Part shown: positions 11,041 through 21,535 of the stretch, piece after piece
How the letters are laid out: each line of letters begins with the position of its first letter
Numbering within the stretch: the first letter of the stretch is position 1
NCBI RefSeq assembly: GCF_954871325.1
Contig: NC_088778.1
Location: 19,081,120-19,145,119 of the forward strand
Direction of reading: 5' to 3'
Source: Gordionus sp. m RMFG-2023
Lineage: Eukaryota; Nematomorpha; Gordioida; Chordodea; Parachordodidae
Length of the DNA: 64,000 bases
The notes under the pieces: model-generated
The model's input: the letters and a program-made list of their open reading frames with translations, nothing else
Databases searched by the model: none
What the model was told of the DNA's origin: nothing
Position numbers and translations under genes: made by a program

Positions 11041-11325
11041 ATGTCAACGTGTCAATCGCCGGATACCCATGTGTCCTCTATTCAAGAAGTTTACAGATCT
11101 CCCATTTTTGAAATGTCAGTTTCTTTAAATAAATTACCCTTAGTTAACGCGGAAGATAGGACTCTAGATTGGGCACATGATTATACCAAATGGTGGATCG
11201 ATAAGAATAAAGAAATAAAAAATACCGACTCAGATTGGAGCTCTGTCGAACAATTCGTTATTGATAATATTTATTACCACAAGGAAGAATCAACTTTTCA
11301 TAATTTAGTTTTGATTGATGAATAA
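11041..11325 (+). CDS. Orphan small ORF, 94 aa
   Basis: ATG at 11,041, with an in-frame TGA 21 bp upstream, and stop at 11,323-11,325. The composition is unlike the low-complexity frames around it: acidic and rich in aromatics, with a WAHDYTKWWIDKNKEI stretch (residues 43-58) and DWSSVEQFVIDN (residues 65-76), and no transmembrane segment. The stop codon overlaps an AATAAA (GAATAAAATT), which could serve as a poly(A) signal. A possible acceptor, TTTGATTTTAG, lies about 40 bp upstream. I do not recognise a family. It could be a small host gene, the last exon of an unseen gene, or chance. It lies in the quiet segment between the Topors-like gene and the hAT cluster. Confidence 0.35.
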   Translation: MSTCQSPDTHVSSIQEVYRSPIFEMSVSLNKLPLVNAEDRTLDWAHDYTKWWIDKNKEIKNTDSDWSSVEQFVIDNIYYHKEESTFHNLVLIDE

Positions 11326-12200
11326 AATTCCCATTCGTGATTATAAATATTAATTGTATTATTTATATAAAGGTATGAAGAAGCTTTGAGTCACATTCAT
11401 TATTGAATTAATCACATCTGTAATAAACAAATAATTGGAATAAAATAAACATATTACTAAAATAATATGATGTTTAATTCTTACTTAAAACTGACTATAC
11501 GTTATTTAAAACTTCAATTTAGGTTGTCAAATTCGATTGACGATCACTAAAAAATTATAATTTCATTTAAATTTAGCAAAACCTTATTTATTTGCTATTA
11601 TAAAATAATTGAATTTATATTTGATAATAGGAAAGATAAAAAAAAAGGACACTATATTTATTTCTGGTGTTATTCGTGTAATGGCAGAGGTGTTTTTTAT
11701 AGAGGTATTTTTAAGATTGCCAAGGTGCATGCATCTAACTGTGATGAGGATAAAATAAATAGCAAGACTCCTCAAAATAATCATGGTATCAAAATTTTTA
11801 ACCTTCATTTAAAATTTTTTCTGCAAAAGTTTTGTACATTTATTACTATAACCGAAATACAAATAATAGTCCTGCAGCATTGCCTGAAGTGAGTGGTAAA
11901 AGGTAGCTTTAATAAGTTTCAAACAGATTGGACTCAAAAAGTTACAAACTAATGCTAGGTTTAAAATCAAAAATAATGGTGCAAAATTACATATTTATTT
12001 ATTGCTTATATTTTTGATTTTCCTTTGATACAATTTACAAAAACAGTTATTTAAAATAAAATTTTAGTGATACAAATCCTGACTAAAACTAATTCAAAAA
12101 TAATAGTATTTTTAATCTTTCAAGTTAAACATTTTCAAACTTCTATAATTGGAAACTTAAATGAAGGTTTTTTCAGCAATTGAGGCCGAATCAACTTCAT
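11326..12200. other. No gene recognised
   Basis: AT-rich. The frame at 11,584-11,808 on the minus strand is a low-complexity Ile/Phe/Asn run with no family resemblance. The left end of the outer hAT that follows must lie at or beyond the right part of this stretch, but its expected GTTGTTAAA terminus is not recognisable. Confidence 0.35.
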
Positions 12201-12399
12201 CAGGTTATATTTAAAATTATAAGTCAGTTGGGACGGGCAGAGCCATTTAAATTTTTTATCTCATTTTTTGGCCTAGCTTTGTTCATGATTATTTTTGCCT
12301 TATTTATATATTTTTTCAATATTTTTCATGAACATAAATTTGCCTAATTATCATCATTATAAGCAGCTCTTGGCTTATCCCTAAAAAATATTTTGCACA

Positions 12400-12785
12400 A
12401 TATGTCCAGCCTAGCCCAAAAATATTTTTACCATTAGACAATTATCTGCTATTTTATTCATAGTGTCTGGCGACATAAAATTGTGTACCAGGGGATAGAG
12501 TTTTAATCTTCATGGTAAATGATGGATTATCAACCAAGGACATTGGCTGAACTGTATCAATTATAAAATCAGCAATTACTTTATCAGCCAATTTCTGAGA
12601 AATATTAGCATTTGTATTATTAATTAATTTGGTTTGAATTGAATTAGTCTTTTTGGATGTAGTCGTCTATACCAAAATTAGTTAGATGTTTCTCCATTTC
12701 CTTAAAACTATTGGCATAAATAAATACTATTAGAATGTAAAAATGACAATTTACCTTTAGGCGTTTCTTGAGGTTATAGCTACTG
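12400..12785 (-). pseudogene. Outer hAT transposase, part after the interruption
   Basis: Minus strand. The finger resumes with SSYNLKKRLK and then a plausible donor (AAAG|GTAAAT, about 12,750). After a short intron come FGIDDYIQK and NANISQKLADKVI, then ADFIIDTVQPMSLVDNPSF (about 12,500-12,620). The last block is nearly the same as KLADKVIMNFIIDTVQPLSL in the hAT at 46,931-49,363, so the two are subfamily members. Stops and frame changes follow. The DDE core and C-terminal dimerisation block were not found. Confidence 0.6.
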
Positions 12786-15321
12786 TAGACAAGGGGGGTT
12801 TGGGGTTGAAACCCTCCCCCCCCCCATAATCTCCAGAAATTTTTTTTTTATTTAAATTTTTTTTTATATTGTGAATAATTTCATTTAAAAAACGGTTGCA
12901 ATTTAGAAATAAAATAATATATACTATATTATCAAAATGAAATATATTTAAAAAAAACAAATAAGAATTTTTAATTTTAAATGATCATATGATTTAAAAA
13001 TATATATTAAAAATTATATGAACTAAAATATTTACCATCTCAATTCTTGTGAGATATCAGATGCTTTAAAAGCCATCTATGAATCAAAAGATATCAATAT
13101 CTAATGTATTGAATAAAATAAAATTGATATTGTTGCAACCAACAGAGCAAGAATAATTATAATAATGGATGCAATCATTTGGTTAGGGAGGCAGGGCTTA
13201 TCATTAAGAGCTCATAGAATATCTGCTGGCCCCTTAACACTACATACTCTTCTCATAATGAAGGGAATTTCAAGGAATTGTTAAACTTTTATGCAATAGT
13301 AATGATAACTATATAAAGCTTTTTGAAAGCTCTGCAAAAAATGCCATCTACCTTAGTCCAAATATTCAAAATGAAATAATAGCCATATGTAAAGGGTTCA
13401 TAATGAAAGAAATTTCTTTAAAAGTGAAAGCATCATTATGTTTTAATGTTTTGGCGGATGAGACTTCGGATGTTGGTAACATAGAGCAATTATCCATAGC
13501 AGTAAGGTTTATTGATATGGAATCAGGTGATTTCAAAATGAGGAACTCTTTGTTCAATTTATTGACTTACATAACATTAAATCAAAGACGATCCTTTAAG
13601 ACCTAGATTTAAATTTTAATCTAATGAGTGGCCAAGGATATGATGGAGCTCCCTCGATGAGTGGTCAAGTTAAAGGGGTGAAGTCAAGAATTAGACAGTA
13701 TAGCACAGCTCTATAATTTCACTGTAGTTCACATTGCCTAAATTTGATGATATATGAGGCATGCGAAATTCGAAACTACGTAAAAATATTTTAATTTATT
13801 AGATTTTATTATGTATTATAGATATCATTTTATAATTCTAATATATTTATTAAAATTTAGAAACAATATCGTCGGTTTGTGACTTTTTCACACTACCCAA
13901 GAAGAAGCAGCTTTTTATCCGAACTTGATGATATTAATTCAATTAACAAAAAAAACTAAAAGGATTTTGTCCAACTAGATTTATTGAAAGACTACAATCA
14001 GTAAGACATTTCATCAAATTATATGAAATTATTTTTGCAGCGCTCGAATCCCATATCAAGCAAAGATAAAGATTCCGTAGATGCTGAAAATCTTTAGATA
14101 GCTATTACGAAGCCACAATTTTTAATATCAATTCAATGTGTATATTTTATTTAATTATACATATGATTTTAGCAAAATGCTACAAAAAATTGATTTGGAT
14201 TTAAGTGAGGTTATGAATAGGGCAAAGGATATTGTTGAAATATTAATAAATATCAGAGATAATGTAGAGGAAAATTTCATGAAATATACGAGAAAGTAAA
14301 GGAGATCGCTAATATGATTGGGTTTGAAATTTTTAAACCTAGAGTAGTTTCTAGACAGTCCAATCGCTTAAATATTGATGTATCTACGATTGAGGATTTT
14401 TATAAAATAAATATTTTTATTCCCCTTATTGATACATTTTTATTTCAATTAAAAGAAAGATATATTAGTCACAATTTTATTTTAAAAAGCTTTTATTTTC
14501 TTCTGCCCGTTGAGAAACGCGAGAAGATATTAAGAAAATCTCAGAGATTTATTCTGATGATTTATCAGGTCGTATGATAAGTTATTTTGTGATATCGATG
14601 GTATAAAAATCTTGATAGAACAGAATATTCTTTGAGACCAAAAAATGCTTTGGTCTATTTTTAATAAAAGTATTGCATTCATTTGCAATAAGAATTATTT
14701 ATATCTTGATTCATTTGTATTAATTATAATTGTTAAATTATATTTTTTTAAATACAGTACAAGAATTACTTATATTTTATTGAATTATATTTTTTAAAAA
14801 TATAGTTATTATATTTTTTTAAATATAGTTATTTGCAATAAATTTCTAATATAATCTGTATAAAATCTCTACATTTTAAAATTTATTTTATTGTATATTA
14901 TCATTAAAATAAATGCATAGTTAAATAAAGGTCGATGTTACTTATACTAAAGTATTTTAATAATAAATAAAATCTATAATGAAATTCTCTAAAATTTAAT
15001 TAAAAAAATTATTTTAAACATTCTATAAGACATATTGAGTGATCATAAAAAATGGAAAGTTGGGGGAGGGGGCCAATTTTTTTTCTTCAAAATATAGCAG
15101 GCATGTATGCAGCCCCACTGGATGGATTAATTTACAATTGACTAAACATTGATAAAATTTTTAAAATAATGCTTCCAGCCGCTTATTAATCATAAATTTG
15201 GCCAAATGTTACTAATATTTTTTTCATTTATGCTGTTTACTATAGTGATTAGACACTAATAAACCACATAATATTGGCAAAATTTAAAACACCCCCATGA
15301 CGAATCCTGGCTACGCCACTG
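12786..15321 (+). mobile_element. Inner hAT (DUF4371/ZMYM1-like), inserted in the outer hAT
   Basis: Flanked by AGCTACTG (12,778-12,785) and GGCTACTG (15,321-15,328), an 8-bp target duplication with one difference (its exact register is ambiguous by one base). The right end, read inward, is CAGTGGCGTAGCCAGGATTC, a typical hAT tip. The left tip (TAGACAAGGGGGG) is more decayed and followed by a C-run. About 2.54 kb. Removing it restores the continuous BED-finger reading TCC AGT AGC TAT AAC of the outer element, which fixes both boundaries well. Confidence 0.65.
13140..14640 (+). pseudogene. DUF4371-type hAT transposase, broken
   Basis: At 13,403-13,600 a block reads KASLCFNVLADETSDVGNIE and then AVRFID. 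This is the DUF4371 motif of ZMYM1-like hAT proteins, which includes the first catalytic Asp (ADETSD). At 13,620-13,660 the GQGYDGA/SMSGQ equivalent is present, and at 13,715-13,760 the H-CLN-L block (FHCSSHCLNLMIYEAC in a shifted frame). At 14,314-14,480 there is IFKPRVVSRQSNRLNI and then FIPLIDTFLFQLKERY, the typical region before the C-terminal dimerisation domain, which is not found afterwards. An intron-like gap separates 13,770 and 13,860. Several frame changes. It lies between the inner hAT's termini and in the opposite direction to its host element. Confidence 0.65.
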
Positions 15322-15329
15322 GCTACTGG

Positions 15330-15543
15330 ATTGATTTGAGGAAAAACTTATTTTACATTTTAAACAAATAAATTTGAAGGCAGTTTTGGTTTTTATATTT
15401 ATTTAAAAATTTTTTTCAAATCTAGGGAATGGGAAATTTGTATTATAGCTATTAAGAACATTTTCTTCCCCGGTATCATCCATTTCATTAATATCATTGT
15501 CTGAATCACTTTCAACCATTTGGACATCCATAGGAGATGACAT
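15330..15543 (-). pseudogene. Outer hAT transposase, N-terminal exon
   Basis: The start codon (minus strand) at 15,543 opens MSSPMDVQMVESDSDNDINE, an acidic leader, followed by NFPFPRFEKNF. After a shift it continues with FKFICLKCKISFSSNQSS, the first Cys pair of a BED finger. The equivalent in the element at 46,931 reads YRFRCKMCRKIISSNHTSS. The other hAT (12,786-15,321) inserted inside the Ser-Ser-Tyr codons that follow. Confidence 0.6.
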
Positions 15544-15828
15544 TTTAAATTATTAACACGTGATTTAGGTTTATAATATAAATTACAAATTGAATATATA
15601 TTTCAATTTCAAAATATAATAATAGATTATAAAAATTATAATTAATTATGATATTATATTTAAATTTTCATGTTTATACTTACCTTCATTATATTTTTTA
15701 AAAGTAGCTAAGTAGCACGCTACTGAGCTACTTTCAAAAAAAGGAGCGCGCTCAAAATTTAAATAATTACAAAAAAAGTACCAGCAATTAACTATAGCTA
15801 CCAAAAAAGATCGCTACTTTAACAACTT

Positions 15829-16890
15829 TGCGAGAAGGTAGAGCATAGTGCAAAATATAGGTTTATAAAGGATCTTATCTGAATGATGAAGAATTTTTTA
15901 TTGATCCTTTTTAAAACTATCAGCCTGCATTTAGTTTGAAATTAATAATCACCAATAATTTTTGATCCCATTATTACTTTTAACTCAGTCTGGTATGCCA
16001 TTTTTGACATATAATTCGTATGTTCTTCTGCTAATCTTCTGCCATGAAAATTAGGATGCAAACATTATTTGTTTCAACACAATTTAACATATCACTGATT
16101 TTAATGGGATTAATCTTGTACATTTAATATTATTTTTTAAATAATCATATGATCATTTCTTATCAAGTTATTATAAAAATCCTTATCCATATTTTTTCTC
16201 AAATTAACATCGAAATATTTGCAAAAGTTGAAAACACATAAAAGGAAGCATTCATTATTTATTATTATTGTTGTTAAATTGAAATTTTCAAGCATTCCAA
16301 GTTTGAGTAAAAATTAACATCAGAATGATTATATATCATTTAATACATCTGATTGATGTGATTTAAATCTAAGTCTCGTTTCTGTTTGAAATGTTTATAT
16401 GTTTTGATAATGACCTAATTATCAATAACATTTTGAAAAACCATATCATTAAGTAAACCTTTTTCACTTTTTATTCAAATTGGATTTAACCAAAAATTTG
16501 TTTAATTTTCGTTAATCAACTTTCACATTTTGATTTATATTTACTTTAACCTTGTGGCAAAACTATTTACAATTTTGAAACTTAGCATCTTTAATTAAAA
16601 TAAATACTTTTTTTTGTAAAACTATTTAGACTTAATTTTATTACTATTTATTTTATTATTTAATATAAATTGTATATATATTAGTGATTTTTTCATTTTT
16701 ATAATCAAAATAAAATTTCATTCTTTTACTTTCATATTTTTCAAAATAAATTGTAGCTACACTTGCGTTTTACATTATGGTTGCAGGGGAAAAGCTACTT
16801 ATTAAATTATTTATAAAAACAATTATTAAAAATTAACGCATTAAACATTGTTAGACATTATCCATGATAACGAGTTACTTAAATATCAAG
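15829..16890. other. Unassigned, with a short minus-strand coding-like stretch
   Basis: Around 16,000-16,080 the minus strand reads LHPNFHGRRLAEEH followed by NYMSKMAYQTE, an uninterrupted non-repetitive stretch that looks like real protein but that I cannot place. The rest is AT-rich with no clear signal. Confidence 0.3.
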
Positions 16891-16899
16891 GATATTGAA

Positions 16900-17621
16900 A
16901 TATGCATAAATAAATTCCTTATAATCTACAATAACAGTATATTCAGAATCATATGAGAACTATCCGAGACAACAATTTCAAGGACCGTTTTAATGACAAC
17001 AGATTTAATAATCAAAATAATTGTCACACTCCTAAACATAACTATTATGAGAGAAATGATGACAAATATATGGGAAAATACACACACCTTATTATACCAA
17101 CAAAGAGACTAGAATTTATTCTAGACACGACTGCAACAACATATTTAATTACAACAATTACAGATATAATAATAACTAATGACCATTTAATGATTTCAGG
17201 TACGATAAAAATAACAGACAGTCATAAATTTTAAAGATTATAATTGTTCAAGCTCGTATCAACAACAGAACGATCTTATGAATAGAAAACAGCTGACTAA
17301 ATATCATACCATATTCGAATAAAATCGACACAATTATACAGGAAATTGTTGACAATAAAGTTATAACTAATTATAAGAAGGATTGAATTTATTAAATATA
17401 AATGTTAATAACATAGAAAAGGATATCCAAAATAATAAAAAGGATGCGTATATGGTCAGTATCAAAATTAATAACGTTACTACTATGTTACAGATGATCC
17501 CAGATACAAGATATACTATTTTACGGAAAATATGATAAAGAAAACAGGTATAAATAATATAATGAAGTCCAATACAATTGTCAGGTTATGACGGTAAATC
17601 AATACAAGTGATAGGTATAGC
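16900..17621 (+). mobile_element. Ty3/gypsy-type fossil fragment (gag end and protease region)
   Basis: An Asn/Arg-rich stretch at 16,950-17,060 resembles the C-terminal part of a gypsy gag. It is followed at about 17,100-17,230 by a retropepsin-like stretch. Decayed coding text continues to about 17,620, where a hAT-like end begins. No LTR is recognisable at either side. It is an old, broken fragment with many breaks. It may belong to the same general group as the gypsy fossils at 29,150-29,950 and 59,170-61,584, but those carry other parts of pol, so a direct comparison is not possible. Confidence 0.45.
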
Positions 17622-18400
17622 CAGAGTTGTTAAGGACTGGCGCTCCAGGAGCGCTGCTACACTTTTTCAAAAACACCTAGAGCTCCGCCACTCCAAAATC
17701 AGGAACGGTTACTAACTTCGGGCTGGAGTGGAGAAACGCCGCTCCATCGCTCTTTTAAATTTAATGTATTAATTAAAAAAAAATTTAAATATTAATAAAT
17801 CTATTTATTTGTTAATTCAAGTTCACAAAAATGAAATTTTATTTTATTTAAATTTTTGCAATATTAAATGTTGAGCATAGTTTTATATTGGTTTTTCATC
17901 TAGTCAGTTAAACATTAAACATCAAGTTATTCTTTCTTTTTATATTGATTTGGAAAATCTTTTAAGTTATAGTAATAATATTTTAAAGATATATGCAAAT
18001 ATCATTATCCATTAAGCATTCAAATAAAATTGTGAATGGATGAAAAAATTCACAAAATATGGAACTAAAATGCAAATTAATTAATTTTTAAGATTCGGTT
18101 TCCATGAAATTGATCATTAGGAAGATAATATATTGAACAAATATTTTTTAAAGAATGATCAAAATTATTATTTTTGATCAATTTCCTGAATTAAAAAATA
18201 TTTTTATAAAATACAATCCCCTGTTTCCCTCTAGTGCTCCTGTTTATTATTTCAATCTATTAGCCAATTTTTATTTCATTATGTAAAGTTTCCATATATA
18301 TGTTTAATAATTGTTCTAATCGGGCCATTTTGTACTATTCAAAGGGGGACAATGCATTAAAACTAGATAGATGATTATAATCATCTTGTATAAATCTCTC
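17622..18400 (+). mobile_element. hAT relic with C-terminal trace
   Basis: A terminus-like start at 17,622 (CAGAGTTGTTAAGGACTGGC) belongs to the same end family as 46,931 and 15,828. It is followed by a GC-rich palindromic stretch with CTCCAGGAGCG and GGCTGGAGTGG. At 18,165-18,250 the plus strand gives FPELKNIF and PLFPSSAPV, a hAT C-terminal (SSAPVERLF) remnant. The right end is not identified, and no TSD partner of GGTATAGC was found. Confidence 0.4.
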
Positions 18401-18419
18401 TAAAAAAATTATCAACAAA

Positions 18420-19813
18420 GTAATCAATAATTTCATACTAATTCTATTTTAAAGAAAGTCTTTTTCGCAATCAAATTAATTTGGTTTCGACTAAAAAATC
18501 TTGGAAATTTATAGGCGTTTTATGTACGCTTGATGATTTGTGGGGAGTGAGATTAAATTTTGTTAAAAGTTTTTCAGCCTTTATTCTAATCAAATCAATA
18601 TAATTATTGCTTCTTATATTTTTTAAATATATTGATAGTGGAATACAATTTTTACATCCAGATAAGTACCTAATGACTGTAGTAGTGGATCTATTGTTAT
18701 TAATATCTCATAAATTATAATGGCTAATATAATGTAATTTATATTAACGTATTAGATAAAAGACCAGAGGCTTTGACAGAATCATGAGTACCTCTGAATT
18801 AAAAGTTCTATTAGAAAAGTAAACTAATACTTCACCAATAGCCTCAAAATTAACATAAATGATGCGAGATGTTTCTAAATGACCAGTTTACCTCTGGTCT
18901 AAAAGTCTCTTAAGTATGGCCTGCATATTTACAGGATACGTTGAACCGCCTAAAAAATTATGCAATGCATTAAATAAATTAAAAAAATTAGAAATGATAA
19001 CAATATTATACCAATTTTGAACCACAAGATGCAACATGTGGTTGTTGCAATGTATAAAAGGAACTTTTTTATTAATTTTTTTTTGAAATAGGGTTTGCAC
19101 TCTTCCATTTCGGCCAGACATAACGTTTGCAGTCTGGTTTATCATAATTAATATTTAACTCATTAAGTTGCTTTAAATGCAATTAGTAATGCTTTCAGCA
19201 GAAAGACACTGTAAACTAATAATCCCTATTAAATTTTCTTGGACTTCTCTAGAAAAAATTTATATAATTATTCTCATGTTTTCAAAACTTGATGCATCTT
19301 TTGTCATATCAGCCTTAAGACAAAATAAAAGGCATCTCACTTTTATTATATATATATCTGAAATATAATCAAGCATCATATCTACCATAATAGATATTAC
19401 TTCATTTTAAATCGGGTGATATATATTGTGTATTTTTGTATATATATTTCGTAATTTTATTTAATTCAGGATCTTTTTAGATGGTGTATGAAAAAATTGC
19501 TATAAATAGTCCAGAAAGTATAAATTATGTTTTCTACATTTGCAGCATCCGTAATTTTTGTTGAACCAGTCCCAGGGAAAGATAGCTTCTTATGTTAAGA
19601 AATATCATGAAATCTTGATTTAAGATCCTAAAGATTACGGTTAATTTGTTGGCTTATAAAAATTTTTTTATCTCAGTATTTTCTTTATAATGCACAAATA
19701 TTCACCGCTGTTTTAAATAACTGGTTATATCGGGCTTAGATAATATTATTTTAGTCTAAGATCTTAATCGGACCATTTTTAATCAGCCCAAATCGAGCTG
19801 TTTAGCAACACTG
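18420..19813 (-). mobile_element. hAT relic (DUF4371/ZMYM1-like), minus strand
   Basis: The right end at about 19,813 reads inward CAGTGTTGCTAAACAGCTCG, a hAT-type tip. The minus-strand frame at 18,888-19,145 carries NQTANVMSGRNGRVQTLF (the Asp of DGA is replaced by Gln/Asn here), PFIHCNNHMLHLVV, FFNLFNALHNFLGGS and KRLLDQR. This is the usual order GAANMSG, H-C-NH-LNL, FF-GS, R-W of ZMYM1-like hAT transposases. Flanking text on both sides is too decayed to read. The left end and TSD are unknown. Confidence 0.55.
18888..19145 (-). pseudogene. ZMYM1-like hAT transposase fragment
   Basis: An 85-codon open stretch with MSGRNGRVQTLF, IHCNNHMLHLVVQNW and LHNFLGGS. It covers only the middle of the transposase core (second catalytic Asp region and the CxxH-like NH-LNL block). 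In the family the first position of this piece is normally DGA, but here it reads NQTA, so the catalytic acidic residue is missing. The reading before and after is closed by stops. Confidence 0.55.
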
Positions 19814-20269
19814 CACAATAATTACCAAATTTTATAAAAATTTAATAAGAAACTTTTTTATTTTAATTATTTAAGGATCGGTATCAATCTGTTTCCTTAT
19901 ATTTGATATATATATATATCAAGTCTTGAGTAACCACTTGATTAACTTCAGAAAATCCCGGTTTTTTATGATTTGCACCCAGACCTATATCAGAGACCTT
20001 CAAAAGATAATAATATTGTGATTGAACCATAATAAATAAAATAATTATTGAAATAAGTACAATTTAAACGTTATAATTAAGCGCCTATATAATGTTATAC
20101 ACAAACACAAGAAAATGATAAAATATGAATGAATGATGATTTATTATTGGATAAAAATAAAACAGGATAGGAAGAAATTTACAAACAATACATGTTTTTT
20201 GAATAGATATTTAAAATTTATTTTAAAAATATAAAAATAATCAATTACAAAAAAATTTTTTAAATTTGG
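19814..20269. other. No gene recognised
   Basis: AT-rich. CAGAGACCTTCAAAAGAT at about 19,991 resembles the tip of the MITE at 27,187 (CAGAGACCTTCATGGGCC) but has no partner end close by. Confidence 0.3.
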
Positions 20270-20387
20270 GGGGCCGGAAAAATTTATGGGGGCCATATTT
20301 TGGGCCCGAAGATTTTTTCTGGAGGCCAAGTTTGGGGGTTAAAAAATTTTTTTGGGAGGGGGTCTGCCCCCCCCCATGGCTACGGCC
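20270..20387. mobile_element. hAT right terminus (GGG/CCC-rich)
   Basis: The right tip, read inward, is CAGGGCCGTAGCCATGGGGG, followed by G/C runs and repeated GGGGGCCA/GGAGGCCAAG words. The sequence just left (20,144-20,270) gives a frame on the minus strand (NFSGPPNLKNFF) that is only the translation of this repeat. The left end of the element is not recognised. Confidence 0.45.
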
Positions 20388-20499
20388 CTGTATAGGTCTC
20401 AAATAAAAGTTAATTTAAATATATTTTTAATTAAAAAATAGTATTCACTTAGTATTAATAGGTTAACTTGGCCTGCTTTAAGGGGGGGGGGGTAAAAAG

Positions 20500-20587
20500 T
20501 ATAAAAAATATGGTTCTTAAATAATAACATATCGCAAGAGAACGAATAAAAATCTCATTCCCCGTCATTTTTGACGGGTTATCCTAG
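20500..20587 (+). mobile_element. Helitron 3' terminus with intact hairpin
   Basis: CCCGTCA (20,561-20,567), a four-base loop and TGACGGG (20,572-20,578) form a perfect 7-bp stem, followed nine bases on by CTAG (20,584-20,587) and a T. A 3' hairpin shortly before a CTRR end with a following target T is the hallmark of Helitrons. The text just before it (GAACGAATAAAAATCTCATT) matches that before the second Helitron end at 28,929. Confidence 0.65.
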
Positions 20588-20685
20588 TATTAATAAAATG
20601 AGATAAAACAGGAATAATCAGGTTCCTTTTTTAGATTGTCATCTTTTAATGGAATTGCAGGAAATTATTCACAACTATAACCCAT
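20588..20685 (+). mobile_element. Helitron internal segment lying directly after the 3' end
   Basis: AAAATGAGATAAAACAGG, AGGTTCCTTTTTTAGAT and GAATTGCAGGAAATTATT closely match 28,008-28,095 (AAAATGAGATACAAAACAAG and so on), which lies upstream of a Helitron replicase remnant. Here it starts two bases after another Helitron's CTAG end. Two copies inserted next to each other, or a head-to-tail product, would give this layout. Confidence 0.45.
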
Positions 20686-20908
20686 TCTCCACTCCCATAA
20701 GGTTTTAAATCCAGTTTAATTTTTACCAAAATCTAATTAAATCTGTTTGTATAACCGCTAATGCTGACATAAACTTTTTACCAAACCTAAATTAAAGGTC
20801 GTTTAATTTATTTCACCTCCTATATTTTAATTTAGAGTATAAGTGTATAAAATAATAATTTTAACTAACTTAAACTAAATTAAAACTATCTGATGAATAC
20901 TACAGCAA

Positions 20909-21290
20909 TATAAGATTTGCAATCTAATTTTTAAATAGTTTAAAATTTTCAAAAGGGGGTATATCATTAAATTAATTTTCTGGCATCCCCTCTTTTTATA
21001 CTCTGGCATATTTTCCAAAATTTTAAATGGTATTATAAAAAATTCTATCTGCTCAATATAAAATTTGAAATCTAATTTATAAATAGTTTGAAAAAATGGG
21101 GTATATCATTAAATTATTTTTCTGGCATCTCCTTCCTTTATACTCTGGCATATTTTCCATTTAAAAATTAAAAATATATATAAAAATTAAAAATATATAT
21201 TTTTAAATGGCATTTATAAAAAATTCTAACTGCTGAATACTATCAGCAGTATAGTTTAAAATTTTCAAAGGGGGGTAATGCTTCTGCTCA
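20909..21290. repeat. Tandem repeat, about 150 bp, two copies plus a partial third
   Basis: Units begin near 20,909 and 21,056, with a partial unit from about 21,226. Shared words are AATCTAATTT.TAAATAGTTT, GGGGTATATCATTAAATTA, TTTCTGGCATC, TATACTCTGGCATATTTTCC and ATAAAAAATTCTA. The second unit contains an internal AAAAATTAAAAATATATAT duplication. Confidence 0.65.
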
Positions 21291-21479
21291 ATAAATAAGC
21301 TATAAATAAACACTCATTTATTTTATGGCGATAATACATTAAAATTTTTTAATAAACCTACTCTACCACATACCTATATTGTATTTTAATTTTTTTCAAA
21401 ACTTTGATATTTCATGCTTCATCTCTATTTGGTACTCACCACTATTTATGATGATGGCTATCTCTCCGTGCCATTTTTG

Positions 21480-21535
21480 ATTCTTATGATACACTCTCCA
21501 CGGCCGAAGACCGGGCTAGGAGCTACGCCCTATAT
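21480..21535. mobile_element. Solo hAT-like terminus
   Basis: CACGGCCGAAGACCGGGC and GGAGCTACGCCCT. Read inward from the right this is AGGGCGTAGCTCC, then GCCCGGTCTTCGGCC. It resembles the GC-rich ends of the 21,827 and 36,865 family (CGGCCGAAGGCCGG). No coding part is attached. Confidence 0.4.

Larger units (their letters stand above)
12200..15828 (-). mobile_element. Outer hAT (BED type), interrupted by a second hAT
   Basis: The gene runs on the minus strand. The right end at about 15,828 reads inward CAAAGTTGTTAAAGTAGCGA, matching the CAGTGTTGTTAAA/GCGCGCTAC ends of the element at 46,931-49,363. Coding runs from the start codon at 15,543 through the first half of a BED finger (to 15,330), is interrupted by the 2.5-kb hAT at 12,786-15,321, resumes at 12,785 and continues to about 12,400. 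The left terminus is not found; the C-terminal half appears eroded. Confidence 0.6.

Noticed and set aside
11584-11808. 74-codon minus-strand frame with hydrophobic start
   Set aside because: The apparent membrane segment is typical of random AT-rich DNA (Ile/Phe/Leu codons). No further support.
20144-20329. 61-codon minus-strand frame (ASRKNLRAQNMAPINF)
   Set aside because: Starts inside a GC-rich hAT terminus and then runs into Phe/Ile-rich chance sequence.
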